DNA from: Mariannaea sp. PMI_226
Lineage: Eukaryota; Ascomycota; Sordariomycetes; Hypocreales; Nectriaceae
Assembly (NCBI GenBank): GCA_024336345.1
Contig: JANFOG010000003.1
Span: forward strand, 1,928,501 to 1,992,500
Direction of reading: 5' to 3'
Length of the DNA stretch: 64,000 nt
Below, piece by piece: positions 34,775 to 47,398 of the stretch. A model generated the notes under the pieces. The model was not told the origin of the DNA, made no database searches, and saw only the letters and a list, made by a program, of their open reading frames with translations. How positions within the stretch are numbered: position 1 is the stretch's first letter; every line of letters begins with the position of its first letter. A program made the translations under genes and the position numbers.

Positions 34775-35850
34775 TTACAAGTCCTCAGAAACCTGCTGCT
34801 CCTCCGCTTGGAAGGCATCGGCAATTTGATCCAGCCAGGCGGCCATTCGGTAACCCGCTCGCGCGACCTGTCGTTCTACCACAGGAGCGGCCTTTTCATA
34901 GTACTCACCTCCGAGTTCCTGTTCCGCAATAGCAACAGGACCTTCGGGAAGGACTAGCAGCAATGTGTGAGTTCGATGGAGACATAAAACCCAAAAAAAA
35001 TGGATGTGAATTGACTTACCATACTGGCAGACGAGAGCGTTAGTCTCCCTTGACCACGACAAGGCAGTGTTGATGACATCATCAAAGTTGAGGCCCTCCA
35101 ACCAACTATCCTTCTCGCCTTCGTACTTGCCCTCTGCAATAGCCTTGGCCAGGTCATTGGACCACTTCTCAGCGAGAATGAGAGGGTTGCCGTGCAGACC
35201 ACCAAGAGACTTCTCAGCAATGGAGCTGTCCCAAACGTGATGGAGATTGTAGCGATGTCCATCGAAATGAACAAAGATGCGGTTTCCTCCCAGAGCAACG
35301 TTCTCGTTGTGCAGAGGCTGGTGCATGTCACCAATGAAATGGATGACGAACTTGGCAGCCTGTTGTCGCCGCCATTTGGGCAGATCGTGGTCGAGCGACT
35401 GCTGTGTATAGTTGGCGAGCGCACTGATCACGCAGCCACCATCCTTGCAATCGCGATCATAGTCGACACTGCAATCGAGCGGAGGGTTGTCATGGGCATC
35501 GATGAAATGGAAGTTCTTGGAAAAGCGGCCCCAGTCGGTATAGCGGATGGAATCAGCCCAGGACGCGACCTTGGCGAGGTAGTCTGATTCTTCGTGGCCG
35601 AGGAGTTCCTTGAAGAAGGACTCGGTTGTGTTGGATACGAAGTGGCTCGCGAGGAACGCGCTGGCGGTGTGACCGAGAGCTGTTGTGATGCCAACACTAT
35701 TAGCATTGAGGTCGGGAAACACGAACCTGAATTCCGAGCTCGAGGGCGGGGGATGATGGGGGTTGTGCTTGTTTACGTACTGCCCCAAGCAACGGCTCCA
35801 GGAAGGCTAACGGCGCCAAAGGCCAGGACGCTGGTGGAGAGCAGCTTCAT
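34775..35850 (-). CDS. Secreted S1/P1-type nuclease
   Basis: Exons 35850-35781, 35679-35020 and 34953-34775 give 302 residues. A signal peptide (MKLLSTSVLAFGAVSLPGAVA) precedes mature WGTLGH, the invariant Trp1 start whose amino group and side chains bind zinc in this family. Further zinc-site motifs follow in order: SWADSIR, FHFIDAH, FVIHFIGDMHQPLH and FVHFDGHRYNLHHVWDSSI. The pair DCSVDYDRDCKDGGC fits the family disulphides. These enzymes degrade single-stranded DNA, RNA and 3' nucleotides in secreted or vacuolar settings and often supply phosphate. The first intron (101 bases, GTACGT) falls inside the mature N-terminal motif; only the CAACAG acceptor restores WGTLGH. The second is 66 bases. 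All expected ligands seem present, so it is probably active. Confidence 0.92.
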
Positions 35851-37528
35851 GGTCAAAGGTCAAAGGGTGTCGGAAATGTTGCGTCGGGATGAGTGCGCGG
35901 GAATATGTTGAGAAAAGGCAAGCGGCAGAGGTAGCAAGATGAATTTACAAACTTCGAAGTCACCTGGAGTTCTTATGCACAAAATACACAGTATGCCCTG
36001 CGCGTCAAGATCTCCCAAGGCAGAGCCGTGCATCTGAGACCATGCGAGGCTACTGCTGGAGGAATAGATAGTTTGGGAGGGTCCCTCGCTAACTTCCCGT
36101 CCTCTGCAGCCTGGAACCATCCACGGCCATTCACGGTCGCGGGCCTATGCAAGGGTCTCATGAAACGTCTTCAAATTGGGAGCGGCCAAGTCACGGCTGA
36201 AGTCATTGGTAGGTGTGCCCCCCACGTGAGTCCCCTCTGCCTTTGACTGGGCGGCTCACCGGCGCCAGCGGCCTCTGCGTGAGTCGTTCGTGAATCGTCG
36301 CAGTCCTGTGGGGGGACGCGACCGGAGCATGGCTGGCTGAATAGCTGGACTGAGCCAGCTATTGTGGAGTAAGGTACCGACCATAGGTAGGTATGGATCA
36401 CATTAGTCCGTGCCGGACGGCGTTCAGAGGTCAGTTATGGTCACTGCCGCCGCCATTTCTAATTCCAAAGCACCGATTAATTGTACTATGGTAGCAAAAT
36501 TCGCTATAAGGGCCGTCTTTGCATTTGCATCCAGGAGATCCAGGCGCATATCATGCTACGCACTTTATGCATGATCATGTCATCCAATGTTGTATGTGTG
36601 TGTTGTGTAGGAAATATCTTCACCTCGGAATCTACTGTAGTTGTCACGCGCTTTGACATCCATCCTTATTTAGTGCCATACCAATAGTTGTAAAAGACAT
36701 ACCATGTAGAAGCTGGTGGAGGGGTGGAGGAAGAACCCCGAATACCATGCCCCTATACATAGTCGAGTATGTCGCTGCAACGAAAAGGGTCCTGCCAGAG
36801 TGTATCGGGCTGACCACACCTCCCCATTGACAATGGTCTGTTGGATGGTCCATAATAGCCCATGATAGCCCATGATAGCCCATGATAGCTCATCATCTGA
36901 ACATCCCCACGCCTCGCATGCTTGCCCACCCAGTCAGACCCAGTGAGCTTCCCCAGCGCAAGGATCATCAGCTTTCCGTTCCCGGATGGGGTAACTCTGA
37001 GCCTGCGCGGTCCCCGGTTTTAAGCTCACAAGATCCCGCTCTGTGCGTCACAGTGCATCCACCAGCCCCCATCACCGATAAGCCGCTGGGCCAGCTTTGG
37101 ACCAATCCCGGCACCTCCAATTGCGAAAAAATATTTTGTGCCAGGCTGAGTATGGAGTAGAGATAGCCCACGATCCACTGTGGTGGTGTCTCAACCAAGG
37201 CCACGGAGGGGCGCATTTTTGATAAGGAAAAGGCGACTCACTTTTTCTACGACGGGCCGCGTCTAATTTATGGGCGACCTGACTGACTCTTTTCTTTCCC
37301 GTTCTTGTCTCCCTCAAACTTTATCTTTCTCCTTCAGTGTTGTGTCGCGTGAGCCTTTTATCCCTTGATATCGCTCTCGAATCGCGATTCACCTGTTCTG
37401 TTCTTTTCTCTCTCTCTCTTCCTTTCCTTGTCCCCCACCAGGCCGCAAATCGGAGCGCTGCCTTCTCCCCCCCTCCGCTTTGAAGCGGCTGCTTGCTCCA
37501 ACACAGAATCTTTGAGTTGCAACCTGCA
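35851..37528. promoter_or_regulatory. Divergent intergenic region, about 1.7 kb
   Basis: It lies between the nuclease and PQ-loop gene starts. The right end (37270-37480) is C/T-rich and resembles the leader of the PQ-loop gene. It includes a short 10-base direct repeat at 36851-36890. No gene is supported. Confidence 0.4.
36851..36890. repeat. Four tandem 10-base units
   Basis: The unit CATGATAGCC occurs four times head to tail with one mismatch in the first and last copies. Confidence 0.85.
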
Positions 37529-38873
37529 ATGCCACTCTTGGCCACCACAGCTCTCGCCTTTGCGGCGCGCAGTCTACCTGTAACGGAATGCCTTTCTGGC
37601 ATTTTTGGTAGCATTAGCCTGACTGCCTGGATCTGCCTCCTCGTGCGTCCCATCGAAAATCGCTGCTGCATCGTTGCCCAAAAATTTTACTGACCCTTGG
37701 TGTGTTTGCTTGACAGTTACCCCAGTTGGTCACCAACTACAAGTCCCAGAGCGCCGATGGCCTTTCCATGGCATTCCTGGTTGTCTGGCTATTCGGCGAT
37801 GTGACAAATTTGCTAGGTTCGTTCAAACCCCCAATTTCTCTCTGCCCCCTCTCCGTTGTTACGAAAGCCAAAATCCTTCGCCGACAACCCTTTTTTTTTC
37901 CTTTCCGGCGGCCTATGAAATCTAGATTCGCACAAACTGAACACAAAAAACCCGTCCCATTTGGCATCCGCTGCCCTCTTGCATGACCTTGATTCTGATG
38001 AATCGCAGGTGCTTTGTTCACCCGACTTGCTCCGACAGCAATTGCATTGGCGAGCTACTTCTGCATTGCCGACTGCATCCTTATCAGCCAATGCTTCTAC
38101 TACAACACCATCAATGCCCGACGAGCAGCCGCCGCCCGCAATGCGCCACCCTCCGAAGAATCTCCCCTCCTCTCACATAGACGGCGACGAAGTGATTCCT
38201 TTGGTCTTCCTGGGTCGCACCGTCGACACGCAACGCACACCGAGACGTCAATGGAGCCCATCCGAAAAGTTTTGACTGGCGAGGACGAGACTCGGGATAG
38301 CCGACCCTGGCTTCACAATGCGCTTAGCTTGATTGCTGTCTATGTAGTGGGTTTCGCCGGTTGGTTGGTCTCCTACAAAATGGGAGCTTGGGATAGCGCC
38401 AGCCCCAGTTCCCCCGATCCTGCCGATGTTACAACGGCAACGAAAGATTCGACTGAGATTATTGGCCTCACGCTGGGTTATATGAGCGCCGTTTGCTATC
38501 TTTTGTATGTGACATTGATTAGAGATTCAGGGCCCAGCTAACAAGCCTCTAGAGCTCGAATCCCTCAGATCATCAAGAACTACCGAGAGAAATCTTGCGA
38601 AGGTTTGTAGCTTCAAATTTCCTAAAAAAACAAAATATTGGTAGTGGCACAACTAACGGCTGTTCAGGTCTCGCACTGCTGTTCTTCATGTTGTCTCTGA
38701 CTGGTAACTTGACATATGGCATCAGCCTTGTCTGCTATTCCCAAGAGAAATCATATCTGCTCAACGCTCTCCCATGGCTCATGGGCTCTCTTGGAACCAT
38801 TGTAGAAGACTGCATCATCTTTGTTCAGTTCCGATTGTATTCCAACAACCGGACGTCTGCGGTCGAATCTTAG
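37529..38873 (+). CDS. PQ-loop vacuolar membrane transporter (Ypq/Rtc2-like)
   Basis: Exons 37529-37642, 37717-37816, 38009-38504, 38553-38602 and 38668-38873 give 321 residues. Two PQ-loop motifs are visible: LPQLVTNYKSQSADGLSMAF (about 39-58) and IPQIIKNYREKSCEGLALLF (about 240-259). Around them lie about seven hydrophobic segments. A Ser/Arg-rich loop (EESPLLSHRRRR) contains an acidic dileucine-like SPLL typical of vacuolar sorting. Length and layout fit the Ypq1/2/3 group, which moves cationic amino acids across the vacuolar membrane in yeast. Junctions are GT-AG; intron 4 is only 48 bases with GCTAAC, while intron 2 is 192 bases with a weak GTTCGT donor. The start is the first ATG before LSGIFGSISLTAWICLL. 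Substrate is inferred, not shown. Confidence 0.9.
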
Positions 38874-39583
38874 AGCGACTGGTCTCCACCGATGGGAGTT
38901 TACCGACCACCGATATGAGAGTCTGGCCACCAGAGTGCACATGGCCTGGCTTATAATGGGGCTTGAAACGGTGCTGCATGGGAAGGCGTTTACGGAACAC
39001 GGGTTTCGCTAGTTTTTGAGAGGCTTTGATCTTTTTTTTTTGGGTTGCCTCGGCAGGCGATTGCTGAGAACAGCATATGATGGTGTCCAATTGGCTTTGG
39101 TGTACAGACCCAGATCTGCAGGTAATTGGATTGATGGAAATCGGAGGGAGGCTCAAGCATTGGGATTAGCATGATAAGACTTACGCACACTCTAGATGAC
39201 GTTTGTCTAGATATTTTTTGTTCTCCTCAGAGATATGCGAGTTGACTCTTTAATTTTATTATTCTTTTTCTTGAATCTTTTTCCAATTCACCCTCCTCAT
39301 GATTTGTATGTCATACCGTACGCAAAGAGGTTGGATACGCTGGAGTATCTGCCCTCCAAGTGGGCAGTCAGATAACACTATGTGGGTCAATTGCCTCCGA
39401 TGGCGGGGGGAGCATTTTGTGTAGATGGTGGGGGGGGATTCGCTTGGACATTCGACTCACTCGACTCAACACCACATCTTCCAATTCCATTGTACAGGTT
39501 CATTCTTTTTCCTTAGATACCCCCCATCGCGAGATTCTGTTCTTTTCTCCCTCGACTGACGTTGTCCGCCAATTCTCGCAATC
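38874..39583 (+). promoter_or_regulatory. Upstream region of HOM2
   Basis: About 0.7 kb. TGACTC at 39243-39248 resembles the core of the Gcn4/Cpc1 site that controls amino-acid genes, but a single match this far upstream is weak. C/T-rich sequence precedes the ATG. Confidence 0.35.
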
Positions 39584-40936
39584 ATGGCCGAATTCCCCAT
39601 CAAGAAGTGCGGTATGTCGATACCCCTCCATCTAGTGGCATCCAGACATTCCCTCATCCAACAAAGAAACCACAGCCTCTACTCTTGACAGAGCTGACAT
39701 GTGTATATCCATATAGGTGTCCTCGGTGCCACCGGTTCCGTCGGTCAACGTTTCATTCTACTCCTCGCCCAGCACCCCTTCCTTAAGCTTCACGCCATCG
39801 GAGCCTCCTCTCGATCTGCGGGCAAGAAGTACAAGGATGCTGTGCGCTGGAAGCAGGCCTCTCCCATGGGCGATGTGGCAGAGATGGTCGTGAGAGAGTG
39901 CAAAGCTGAGGAATTCAAGGACTGCGATGTGGTCTTCAGTGGTCTCGACTCGGACGTCGCCGGTCAGATTGGTAAGTATTCCCCTGTTGGTCATGGTTTT
40001 TCTCGTTGAGAAGAGACAAGATCAGCCTTGAGAACTACAGAAACAGCCGATTGACCGAGTACAATACAGAGCTCGAGTTCACGCAGGCCGAGATTCCCAT
40101 CTTCTCCAATGCCAAGAACTACCGCCGTGATCCCCTCGTTCCCCTCGTCGTCCCCACCGTCAACCTCTCCCATCTCGACCTCATCCCCCACCAGCAAGCT
40201 AAGCGCAACCTGAAGAAGGGATTCCTCGTCTGCAACTCGAACTGTGCTGTCATCGGTCTCGTCATCCCTTTTGCCGCCCTTCAGGCCGCCTTTGGCCCCA
40301 TCTCCACCGTCAGCATTGTCACCATGCAAGCTGTCTCGGGCGCCGGATACCCCGGTGTCTCAAGCATGGACATCATCGACAACGTCGTTCCCTTCATCCA
40401 GGGCGAGGAGGACAAGCTCGAGACCGAGGCTCGTAAGATTCTCGGCAGCATCAACTCTGACAAGACGGCCTTTGTTGAGCAGGAAACACTCCGCGTATCC
40501 GCCTCATGCAACCGCGTGCCCGTCATGGACGGCCACACCGCCTGTGTCAGTCTCAAATTCGAGCGCCAGCCCGCTCCCTCGCCCGAGCAGGTCAAGGAGG
40601 CTCTGCGAAGCTACCAGTCCGAGGCCCTTGCCCTCGGGTGCCCTTCAGCCCCTAACCCCGCCATCAAGGTCTTCGACGAAGCCGACCGACCTCAGCCCCG
40701 TCTCGATCGTGACCTAGGCCGTGGTTACACTGTCAGCGTTGGCCGAGTGCGTGAGGACGAGAGCGGTATCTTTGACCTGAAATTTGTCGCTCTGAGCCAT
40801 AACAGTAAGTTTTTTTTCCCTTTCCTTTGATACAAGTTTAGAGTCCAGAGTAGCTAACATACCAAAAGCTGTCATTGGTGCTGCCGGTTCCTCCATACTA
40901 AACGCCGAGGCTGCTGTCCTCAAGGGATATCTCTAA
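39584..40936 (+). CDS. HOM2: Aspartate-semialdehyde dehydrogenase
   Basis: Exons 39584-39611, 39717-39971, 40070-40804 and 40869-40936 give 361 residues, the usual length. It makes aspartate semialdehyde from aspartyl phosphate with NADPH, the branch to homoserine, threonine and methionine. The nucleotide-binding loop [11 protein letters not shown] lies at 10-20. The nucleophile is Cys153 in CNSNCAVIG, and [11 protein letters not shown] follows. The proton-relay His is His250 in [10 protein letters not shown]. The C-terminus is [19 protein letters not shown]. The four exons join in phase, with GTATGT, GTAAGT and GTAAGT donors; the last intron has GCTAAC. The first coding exon is only 28 bases. 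All catalytic residues appear intact. The enzyme is absent from animals. Confidence 0.96.
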
Positions 40937-41617
40937 ACTCCGAGTGTTGTAATATTGATTTCAAACCGAAAAAAAAGTTGAGCCTTCAGGAGTTGTGGAC
41001 AGTAGGGGAAAAGGTGAAAAATTATATAGCAGAAGACGTAGGGATTTATGGTGCATAGATTTTTGGTATGCTTTCTTTTTGGAGTTCACTGCCCTTACAT
41101 CTCCGCCTTGCGACATCGTAAAAAAAATATTTGCAGGAATTGATTGGCAAAAAGTATCGAAGGGACGAGCATGATTTTTTATATATTTCCGTATTCAAAA
41201 TCTTTCCGTCGTCAATACACTACTGCTGCGGCTGACCACAAGGGTATATATAAACAAAGGACACCACCAACCCTCCTATGAAGCCATTCCCATACCAAGC
41301 GCCGGCGCACTTGCGCTCCTCAGGTCACGCCAATTATTTATCGACGCCTCTGCCATTGGACAAGTATTAATGCTTGGCCGTTTCAGTGCTTAGCAGATTG
41401 CAAAGCAAAAATGAAACCTCGGGCCATTAGTCCTAGAAAATGCCTGTTTTGCTGTCTCCTCTCCCCTCCCAAAAAAAAATGAAACTGAGAAAGCCACCCT
41501 CCTTGTATTTCCTGAACACGCCGTGAAACTCCTAACCTTATAAAAAATCAATCAAGTGCTTAACCTGCAAACCATTCAACCCGACCGATATGCCCCGGAG
41601 TCATCGTGTCCCCTTCG
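40937..41617. other. Convergent 3' region
   Basis: About 0.7 kb between HOM2 and the PA-RING gene, which converge. A/T-rich runs fit 3' untranslated ends. No gene was seen. Confidence 0.45.
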
Positions 41618-43839
41618 CTATCGGGTGCGATCTTCTGGAGAGATCGATCTTGGTGCGCCAAAGTTATTAGAGAAAGCGCTCATCCAATTATCTGGTCGTG
41701 TCCACCCCCTAGGGAGGCGTGGTTCTGGAGGGAGGAAGCCAGGCTCAAGGTCAGCATCCCGTCCGAATCGAGCGGTACCTGATCCCTCGGCAATAGGACC
41801 ATCATCGTCATTATCATCTCGGTATGGCTCGTAGAGTGGCTCAGAGGAAGGTCCATGAGCAAGTGATCTGACGACATCACCTTTGCAGATTGGACATGTT
41901 CGGCGACGGGTGGTCAGCCAAGGAGTGCTGGATGCAAAGTTAGCCAAGGAAGTTTATGGTACTGGCACAAGAAAATTACTCACATGCAATCAACATGAAA
42001 TTCGTGGCCGCATGGCAGGCTCATCACCTGGCTCACTCCATCGATATATTCCTCCAGGCACACAACGCATTCAACCTGTCGTCCCATGTACTTCCTCCAT
42101 TCGCCTGAGAACCCAGCAGAACCTTTCTCGCGTTCATTTCGCGGCGCACTCTGGGAGGTAGTGGCAGGTGTGGGAATAGCAGCGCTGGGAGTCGCTTCAG
42201 CGTCACTCTCCTGTCCTCCTGGGGCTTTTGATCGTGGCCGTGGGTGCGATGGAGCATCCTGCAGAAGAGGCGTCGTGGGAGAGCTGCTTGTGGGTGAGGC
42301 CGTTCTCGGAGTATCAGTTGGTGACGCAGCAACGGTGTGATACGTGCGAACCGGCAGCTGTTGAACGACAGATTTTGGCGCTCTCCATCTTCGACGACGG
42401 ATTCTTGCTCGGAGAATGAGCATGGCATACACCACAGTCAAAGTAACGAGTGGACTGATGACTAGAACCAGCAACGTGTCGAAAAAGGGGCTCGCGTTGC
42501 TCGTGGGAGTGATGGTTACCCACAAGCCTTCATGCACGGGGCCTTCAGGCTCGTCAGGGAGGTATAGATCTTCCGCGTTCACGCTGTCAGGAGGGCTGGA
42601 GCTATCGTAAGTTGCATCGCTATCCTCTTCGTGAATTATTTTTGAGGTTATACTAGTCTCGTCCATAGATTCGGATGCGCCCTCGTTGTTTCCAGCACCG
42701 TCAAAGGGACTGCGAGCTTCTTTTACCATTCTCTTAGTAAGTCCTCCCGCATTGATAGGAACTGAGGTTCTCGGCTGCACCCAGCGGATAAAACGCGTCA
42801 GGCGGGAATTCACTTCAGAGGCCACGGCAGAACGCTTGGAGAATGAAGAGCTTTGTTTTGATGACTGTGAAGTCGTGTCCTTTTTATTTTTCCGCTGCAC
42901 CTTGTTTTGTGCTCTGGTATTTGACTTTGCACCTCTTTGAACCCTGAATACAGGGTTACCTTGCGCATCTAAAGACTCCTCAATGAAGCTTCCAGGCTGA
43001 GTCAAAGATGAAAGAATTTGTGCCGTCGTCCGCGCAGTGAAGACGGAAGGGATGGTAACGTTGTCGACTTCTGGGCCATGTGCGAACATCTGGATAAGAG
43101 GACCCCCCTTTTGATTGTCGCCTACGATGACTCCAACAGCTCCCCGGCGCTGTGCCCACAGGACTTTGTCTAGAAAGCCACAGCCGCCGCGCATCACCAG
43201 CACGATCTTGCCCTTGATATCGTCATCGGAGCTATGTCTGCCTGGGGCAGGAACAGATTTGAAGTTGGTGATAACCGGCGACTTAGGCCGTCCAACCAGG
43301 TTCTTCCCAGCGGCCGTACCGCGACGCTTCTTTGCCTGGTTGGGACCACCAAATCTGGGTATCGCGGCTTGGGGGATGGCCTCTCGCAAGGCTTTGTGAA
43401 CTTCTGTACTCTCTGCAACTCTGCCCCATCCTGGCAGATCACCGCAACCCAGCTCGGCACCCGAAATCAGGGTATCCTCAGTGAAGCCGCTGCCAACCCA
43501 TAGCTGGCCGCTGAGGCCCTTTAGAACAAGTTTGGGGCCGAAAGCAGCTGGGCGGGCGGGGAACCAGGTACTGTTGTCGTCGGTCAAGCTAATGGCGGCA
43601 TTTGGTGGAAACAATGAAAAAGGCGTATTGTAATACATGAAATTCCATGCAGGCTTTGGGGACTCGGCTTGCACATGCGATTTCGATTTAGAGCTCGAGT
43701 ATGATTTAGAGGCGGCGGGGTAAGTGGAGGAGGATGAGGAGCCCGCAGCGGATCTGGGCGGGGGCGAGAGTGAGCGGAACGTGAGGAACAACGCAGCTGT
43801 GAGAAAGAAAATGAGGATAGCGATCCGAGGGGCCCTCAT
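41618..43839 (-). CDS. PA-TM-RING E3 ubiquitin ligase
   Basis: Exons 43839-41984 and 41927-41618 give 721 residues. An N-terminal hydrophobic stretch (ILIFFLTAALFLTF, about 8-21) acts as signal or anchor. A protease-associated domain follows (KGKIVLVMRGGCGFLDKVL, then RGAVGVIVGDN and TIPSVFT). A second membrane segment (LLVLVISPLVTLTVVYAMLI) is followed by a basic stop-transfer RARIRRRRW. A RING-H2 finger closes the cytosolic part: CVVC (about 591-594), then LPCGHEFHVDC, then CPIC after the intron. The single 56-base intron (GTGAGT, GGCTAAC) splits the RING after Cys618. This topology marks PA-TM-RING ligases of endosome or vacuole that ubiquitinate membrane cargo. The acidic C-terminal tail is probably disordered. 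The specific substrate is unknown. Confidence 0.9.
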
Positions 43840-44148
43840 GTTGGCTAGCTTGTATAGAAAAATTCGCTGCCCGAAATATACAATATATCAAAGAAAAGAA
43901 AAAAGACGTGAGGAGGAATTGAGGCGAAGGAACGTCGGTTAGGAGCGGAGTTGTCGCTGCTGCTGTCTAAGTACCTGGGCTAACAATGAGGTGCGATGAC
44001 GATGGTGAGGTGAGAAGTAGGGTGATTCGCAGGTCCCGCCGCCCGTAGCTCGCCGCACGAAGTGCTAGGGGAGGTTGGTGACCAAGCGAAGACGCGCTGG
44101 GGTAGCGATTGCTCATGCGCCGCAAAGTCGGGGGATGGAGAGAGGTCG

Positions 44149-44190
44149 AGAAAGAGAGAGAGAGACAGAGAGAGACAGAGAGAGAGGAGA
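44149..44190. repeat. GA-rich microsatellite
   Basis: GAGA runs with interspersed GACAGA lie in the presumed leader of the PA-RING gene, where they read CTCT in the transcript. Confidence 0.8.
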
Positions 44191-44878
44191 CGAGGGTGAT
44201 ATGAGGTTGAGATGAGGAGGAGACGGAGGAGGAGCAAGGCAAGTTTCGCACAAGAAACAAAAGGTACGATGTTTGAAAAGGTGAGGAATAATTGATACGA
44301 ATGGAACGAACGCTAAGTTATGATATGACGAGGGGGATGCTCACAGAGGGAAATAGGACGACGGGGGGAGGGATGGTGGCCTGGGAAGAAGAGGCGTTAC
44401 GTATTCAGTACCTGCGCATGTGCATGGGCTGGCGACCTTGCGTGGTTACGGGAGGAAGTATCTTGCACCCCCGGTCCAAGCCCGAGCTGGAAGGTATGAC
44501 GATACGATGGGATTTGAATAATGCTCACAGGGTCACTTGGCTTGGCCGCTATCAAGCTAGTCCAGACAAGAGCACGGAGGGAGGACCTGGGAGCCGACCT
44601 GGGAGCCCCTCGGAGTTGGATGGTGAGTGCCGTGGGCGCCTAAACACTCAGAGCGCAGAGCGTGAGAGAGAGGCTCGCAGAGACTCAGAGAGACAAGTGC
44701 CGCCGTGCGAGGTGGCTTGCAGGGGGTGTCATGGGGGAGGCGAAAGCTGGCATGGGATGGCGCTGAGCCAGGGTAGTGGGAAGCACGGCTAGTGACGACG
44801 TGATGCGCCGCGCCCAGAGGTTGTTTGTGGCAAACATGACCTAGGTAAGGTGCCTAGCTATCCATATTTATCAAAGTC

Positions 44879-45437
44879 ATGGCTCATGGCCATGGTCATG
44901 ATCATGATGATGGTCCAGGAGACTGGAGAAATTCTCCCTTCTGTCTCCCCGTGCAGTGTCAGTGCCAGTGTCAGTCACGGCGCGCATTACCGCTGATTCA
45001 GTACGTAATTGGGTCATCAATATCAACTCGGATTGCATCTTTTTGTCTCTCCAAGGGACAAGGACCACCACCCGCTGCCTGCCAGTAGAAACATAGAAGC
45101 AACCCCATGGCCACCAATCAACGCCCAAATTGTCTCAGGATCAGTTGTCCATGATCAAAGCTCTTCCTCCACTAGAGGCCCAGCTGCTAACCCAGCTGCC
45201 AACGCCCAACGAGAGCTGCCAACACATCATCAGCATCGCGTCCAGCAGCGGGAAGGGGAAGGGCCATCTCGGTGCCGATTCGCTCGTTCCTGGCGACTGA
45301 GGCACATGGATAACAAACATGACAGGCAATGTTCCCCCCTCATCGCCATCGAGCCGCTGCGGATCGCCGGGGAAGGCGACGGGACTATCAAAGAAGCACA
45401 AAACGAAGCACAACAATTACCATTCTTCCCGTCTTAA
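44879..45437 (+). CDS. Speculative His-rich small protein
   Basis: An ATG opens MAHGHGHDHDDGPGDWRNSPF, then CQCQCQ. A canonical GTACGT donor at 45001 and a CCAG acceptor to 45085 would join exons 44879-45000 and 45086-45437 in frame, giving 157 residues. The second part is Gln/Pro/Arg-rich without a motif. His-rich and Cys-x-Cys stretches could bind metal ions, but chance is possible because no branch site is evident and no family was recognised. Confidence 0.2.
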
Positions 45438-47398
45438 TACCCGTATCCAACAAACCCAATCTCCACATCTCTATAACCCCCCCATCATTGAAACCCACTC
45501 GAGGCAAATCGCCCATGACGATTCTTTTGTTTCGCTGATCATTTACTCTCTGTGCACTAGTTGCATCGACTACTACGTGCTGTGGCAGAGTTACGTGACT
45601 GCGGCACTCTCAGCCCGGTCCCGCCCAGTATTTTTCCGCATCCGGCGCACTCCACCAGATCAATCTCTCCAGTCTCGCATTTACATGCCCTGGACTGAAA
45701 GGCTAGGTACCCTCTCGCCAGCTACCTAGTAGCAAATTATTTCGCACGCACAGCTCCATCCGCTTCCCGAAACATGGCAAACAGTGAAAAGCCCCCTCGC
45801 CCAACGGAACGGAGATGATGGCCCCAGGGCGGGCTGTTTCGTCTAGTTGGTGAAACCCGAGGCTCAGCACCGAACCCCAGCTTAGAAATCAGGAGGCGCT
45901 CTTCCGTCTTTGTTTAATAATTTGTTTTTATCCCAATCCCATTTCCTAATACGGCCGAATGCAACTCGCCTGAACATCACCCTGTCTGTGACACGTGAGA
46001 TTGTCAGGTGAGCAAATCCGCCTGAGGGTCTCACCGACGACTGAATAGCTTGGACTGGATGAAAGATGAAGAGATGAGTTTCTTCAATCGAAACATAGAG
46101 GTAAGACAAATGAGGCCAAAATAATGTTTGTAAAACAAAGGGCAATCGAGATGATAATATCATTGACAACGTACCTTACCTCTCTTTCAAGGCAAGGGAG
46201 AGACTGGACATAACATGCCACAGAGCGCAAACCCTCGCCATTTCTACACCCTGTTTTTCCATCCTGCCCAAACACTTAAGGCCAAGGGCGTGCCAAATGA
46301 CAATTTGTGAATGCCATCAATAGAAACGTTACGTCCCTTGTTTCCCATCCTCACTTTTGTACCTCCAAGTCCCATATAGCCGTTCATTATCTCAAGCTTT
46401 CTACTCCACAGGGAGATCAAGGTGAAGATATACTACGTAACTCTGTGGAATTCATGTCCTGTCTCTCCTTTGCTGCTCTCTCTGTTGTTTTACATTTGTG
46501 AGCCCATTGGTATTGCCTTTGTGCACCATGCAGGATGCAAAAAGTCTATAGAATCCTCTCAGCAGAAATATTCATATAGTTCCTCGTTTTTGCCTGCTGA
46601 TAGTCTGCTGGTGCTGCTTGGTCATGGGAGGTACGACGCCTCGTTAAAGGTTGCTGAAATGGTCGAGTCGAGTATACCAAGCGCATTTCACCAATCAAGG
46701 GGCCTATAGACGGAAAACCATTTCATTCAATGCTGTAGTAATCATTAATTATTTTTGTGGCAGTAGTCTATAAACATAGCAATGGTCATTTGGCTCAGTT
46801 ATGGACGGCAAGGTCGGGCACCATTTCCAAGTTGTGTTTCGCATCTTCATGCAACCGTACACAGGCAATCTAATACGGCTTCCTGCTCTTCAGTGAGACG
46901 TTGCTAACTCTTGGCAGAGATTTCAGAGGCCCTGAAGCTCCGTGGAATTGGATTGGTGATGATCGACACTTTGATGATTAGGAGTTGTTCTGGCAAGCTA
47001 GAATAGATAAGTACCTTGATATTTGATGCTACACAATTTTGCTATCAGGTCGTGTATCCGAAGAACCGTCTCCACGAGCTGGCAAGACTCATGTATTTAT
47101 GAAGCAGCGAATTTTCGATGTTTTTGGTGTATTAAATAATATTGGCCTTTTAGTACCTAAGGCGACTTCGATTCATGGTGTGGAATCTAAGCTTCTTCAA
47201 CTCCTGGAGAACACCCATCAGCCAAGTAAGTTAAAATATCAACTGATCTATTTCCATAAAGCACAGCGGTTTCCTTCACATCAAAGTATTCCAATGAATA
47301 ATGACCCCCCATAAATTCTAAACAATGCCCGCCTTCCAATACAGCTAATAATATACCCAAAGGTTCAAGACAGAAAATTCACACGCTTAACACCTACC

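Larger units (their letters stand above)
43840..47398. other. Intergenic, about 3.6 kb
   Basis: The left end is the promoter and leader of the PA-RING gene (a GA/CT microsatellite near 44150-44190). One speculative two-exon gene is listed separately at 44879-45437. Other frames, including one at 44292-44792, lack motifs and convincing starts. Nothing else was supported. Confidence 0.4.

Noticed and set aside
34520..34957. 145-codon plus-strand frame overlapping the nuclease end
   Set aside because: It is largely antisense to the last nuclease exon and has no independent support.
47039..47314. 91-codon plus-strand frame near the RS-like gene
   Set aside because: It opens with TTG, has no motif and lies in 3' flank.
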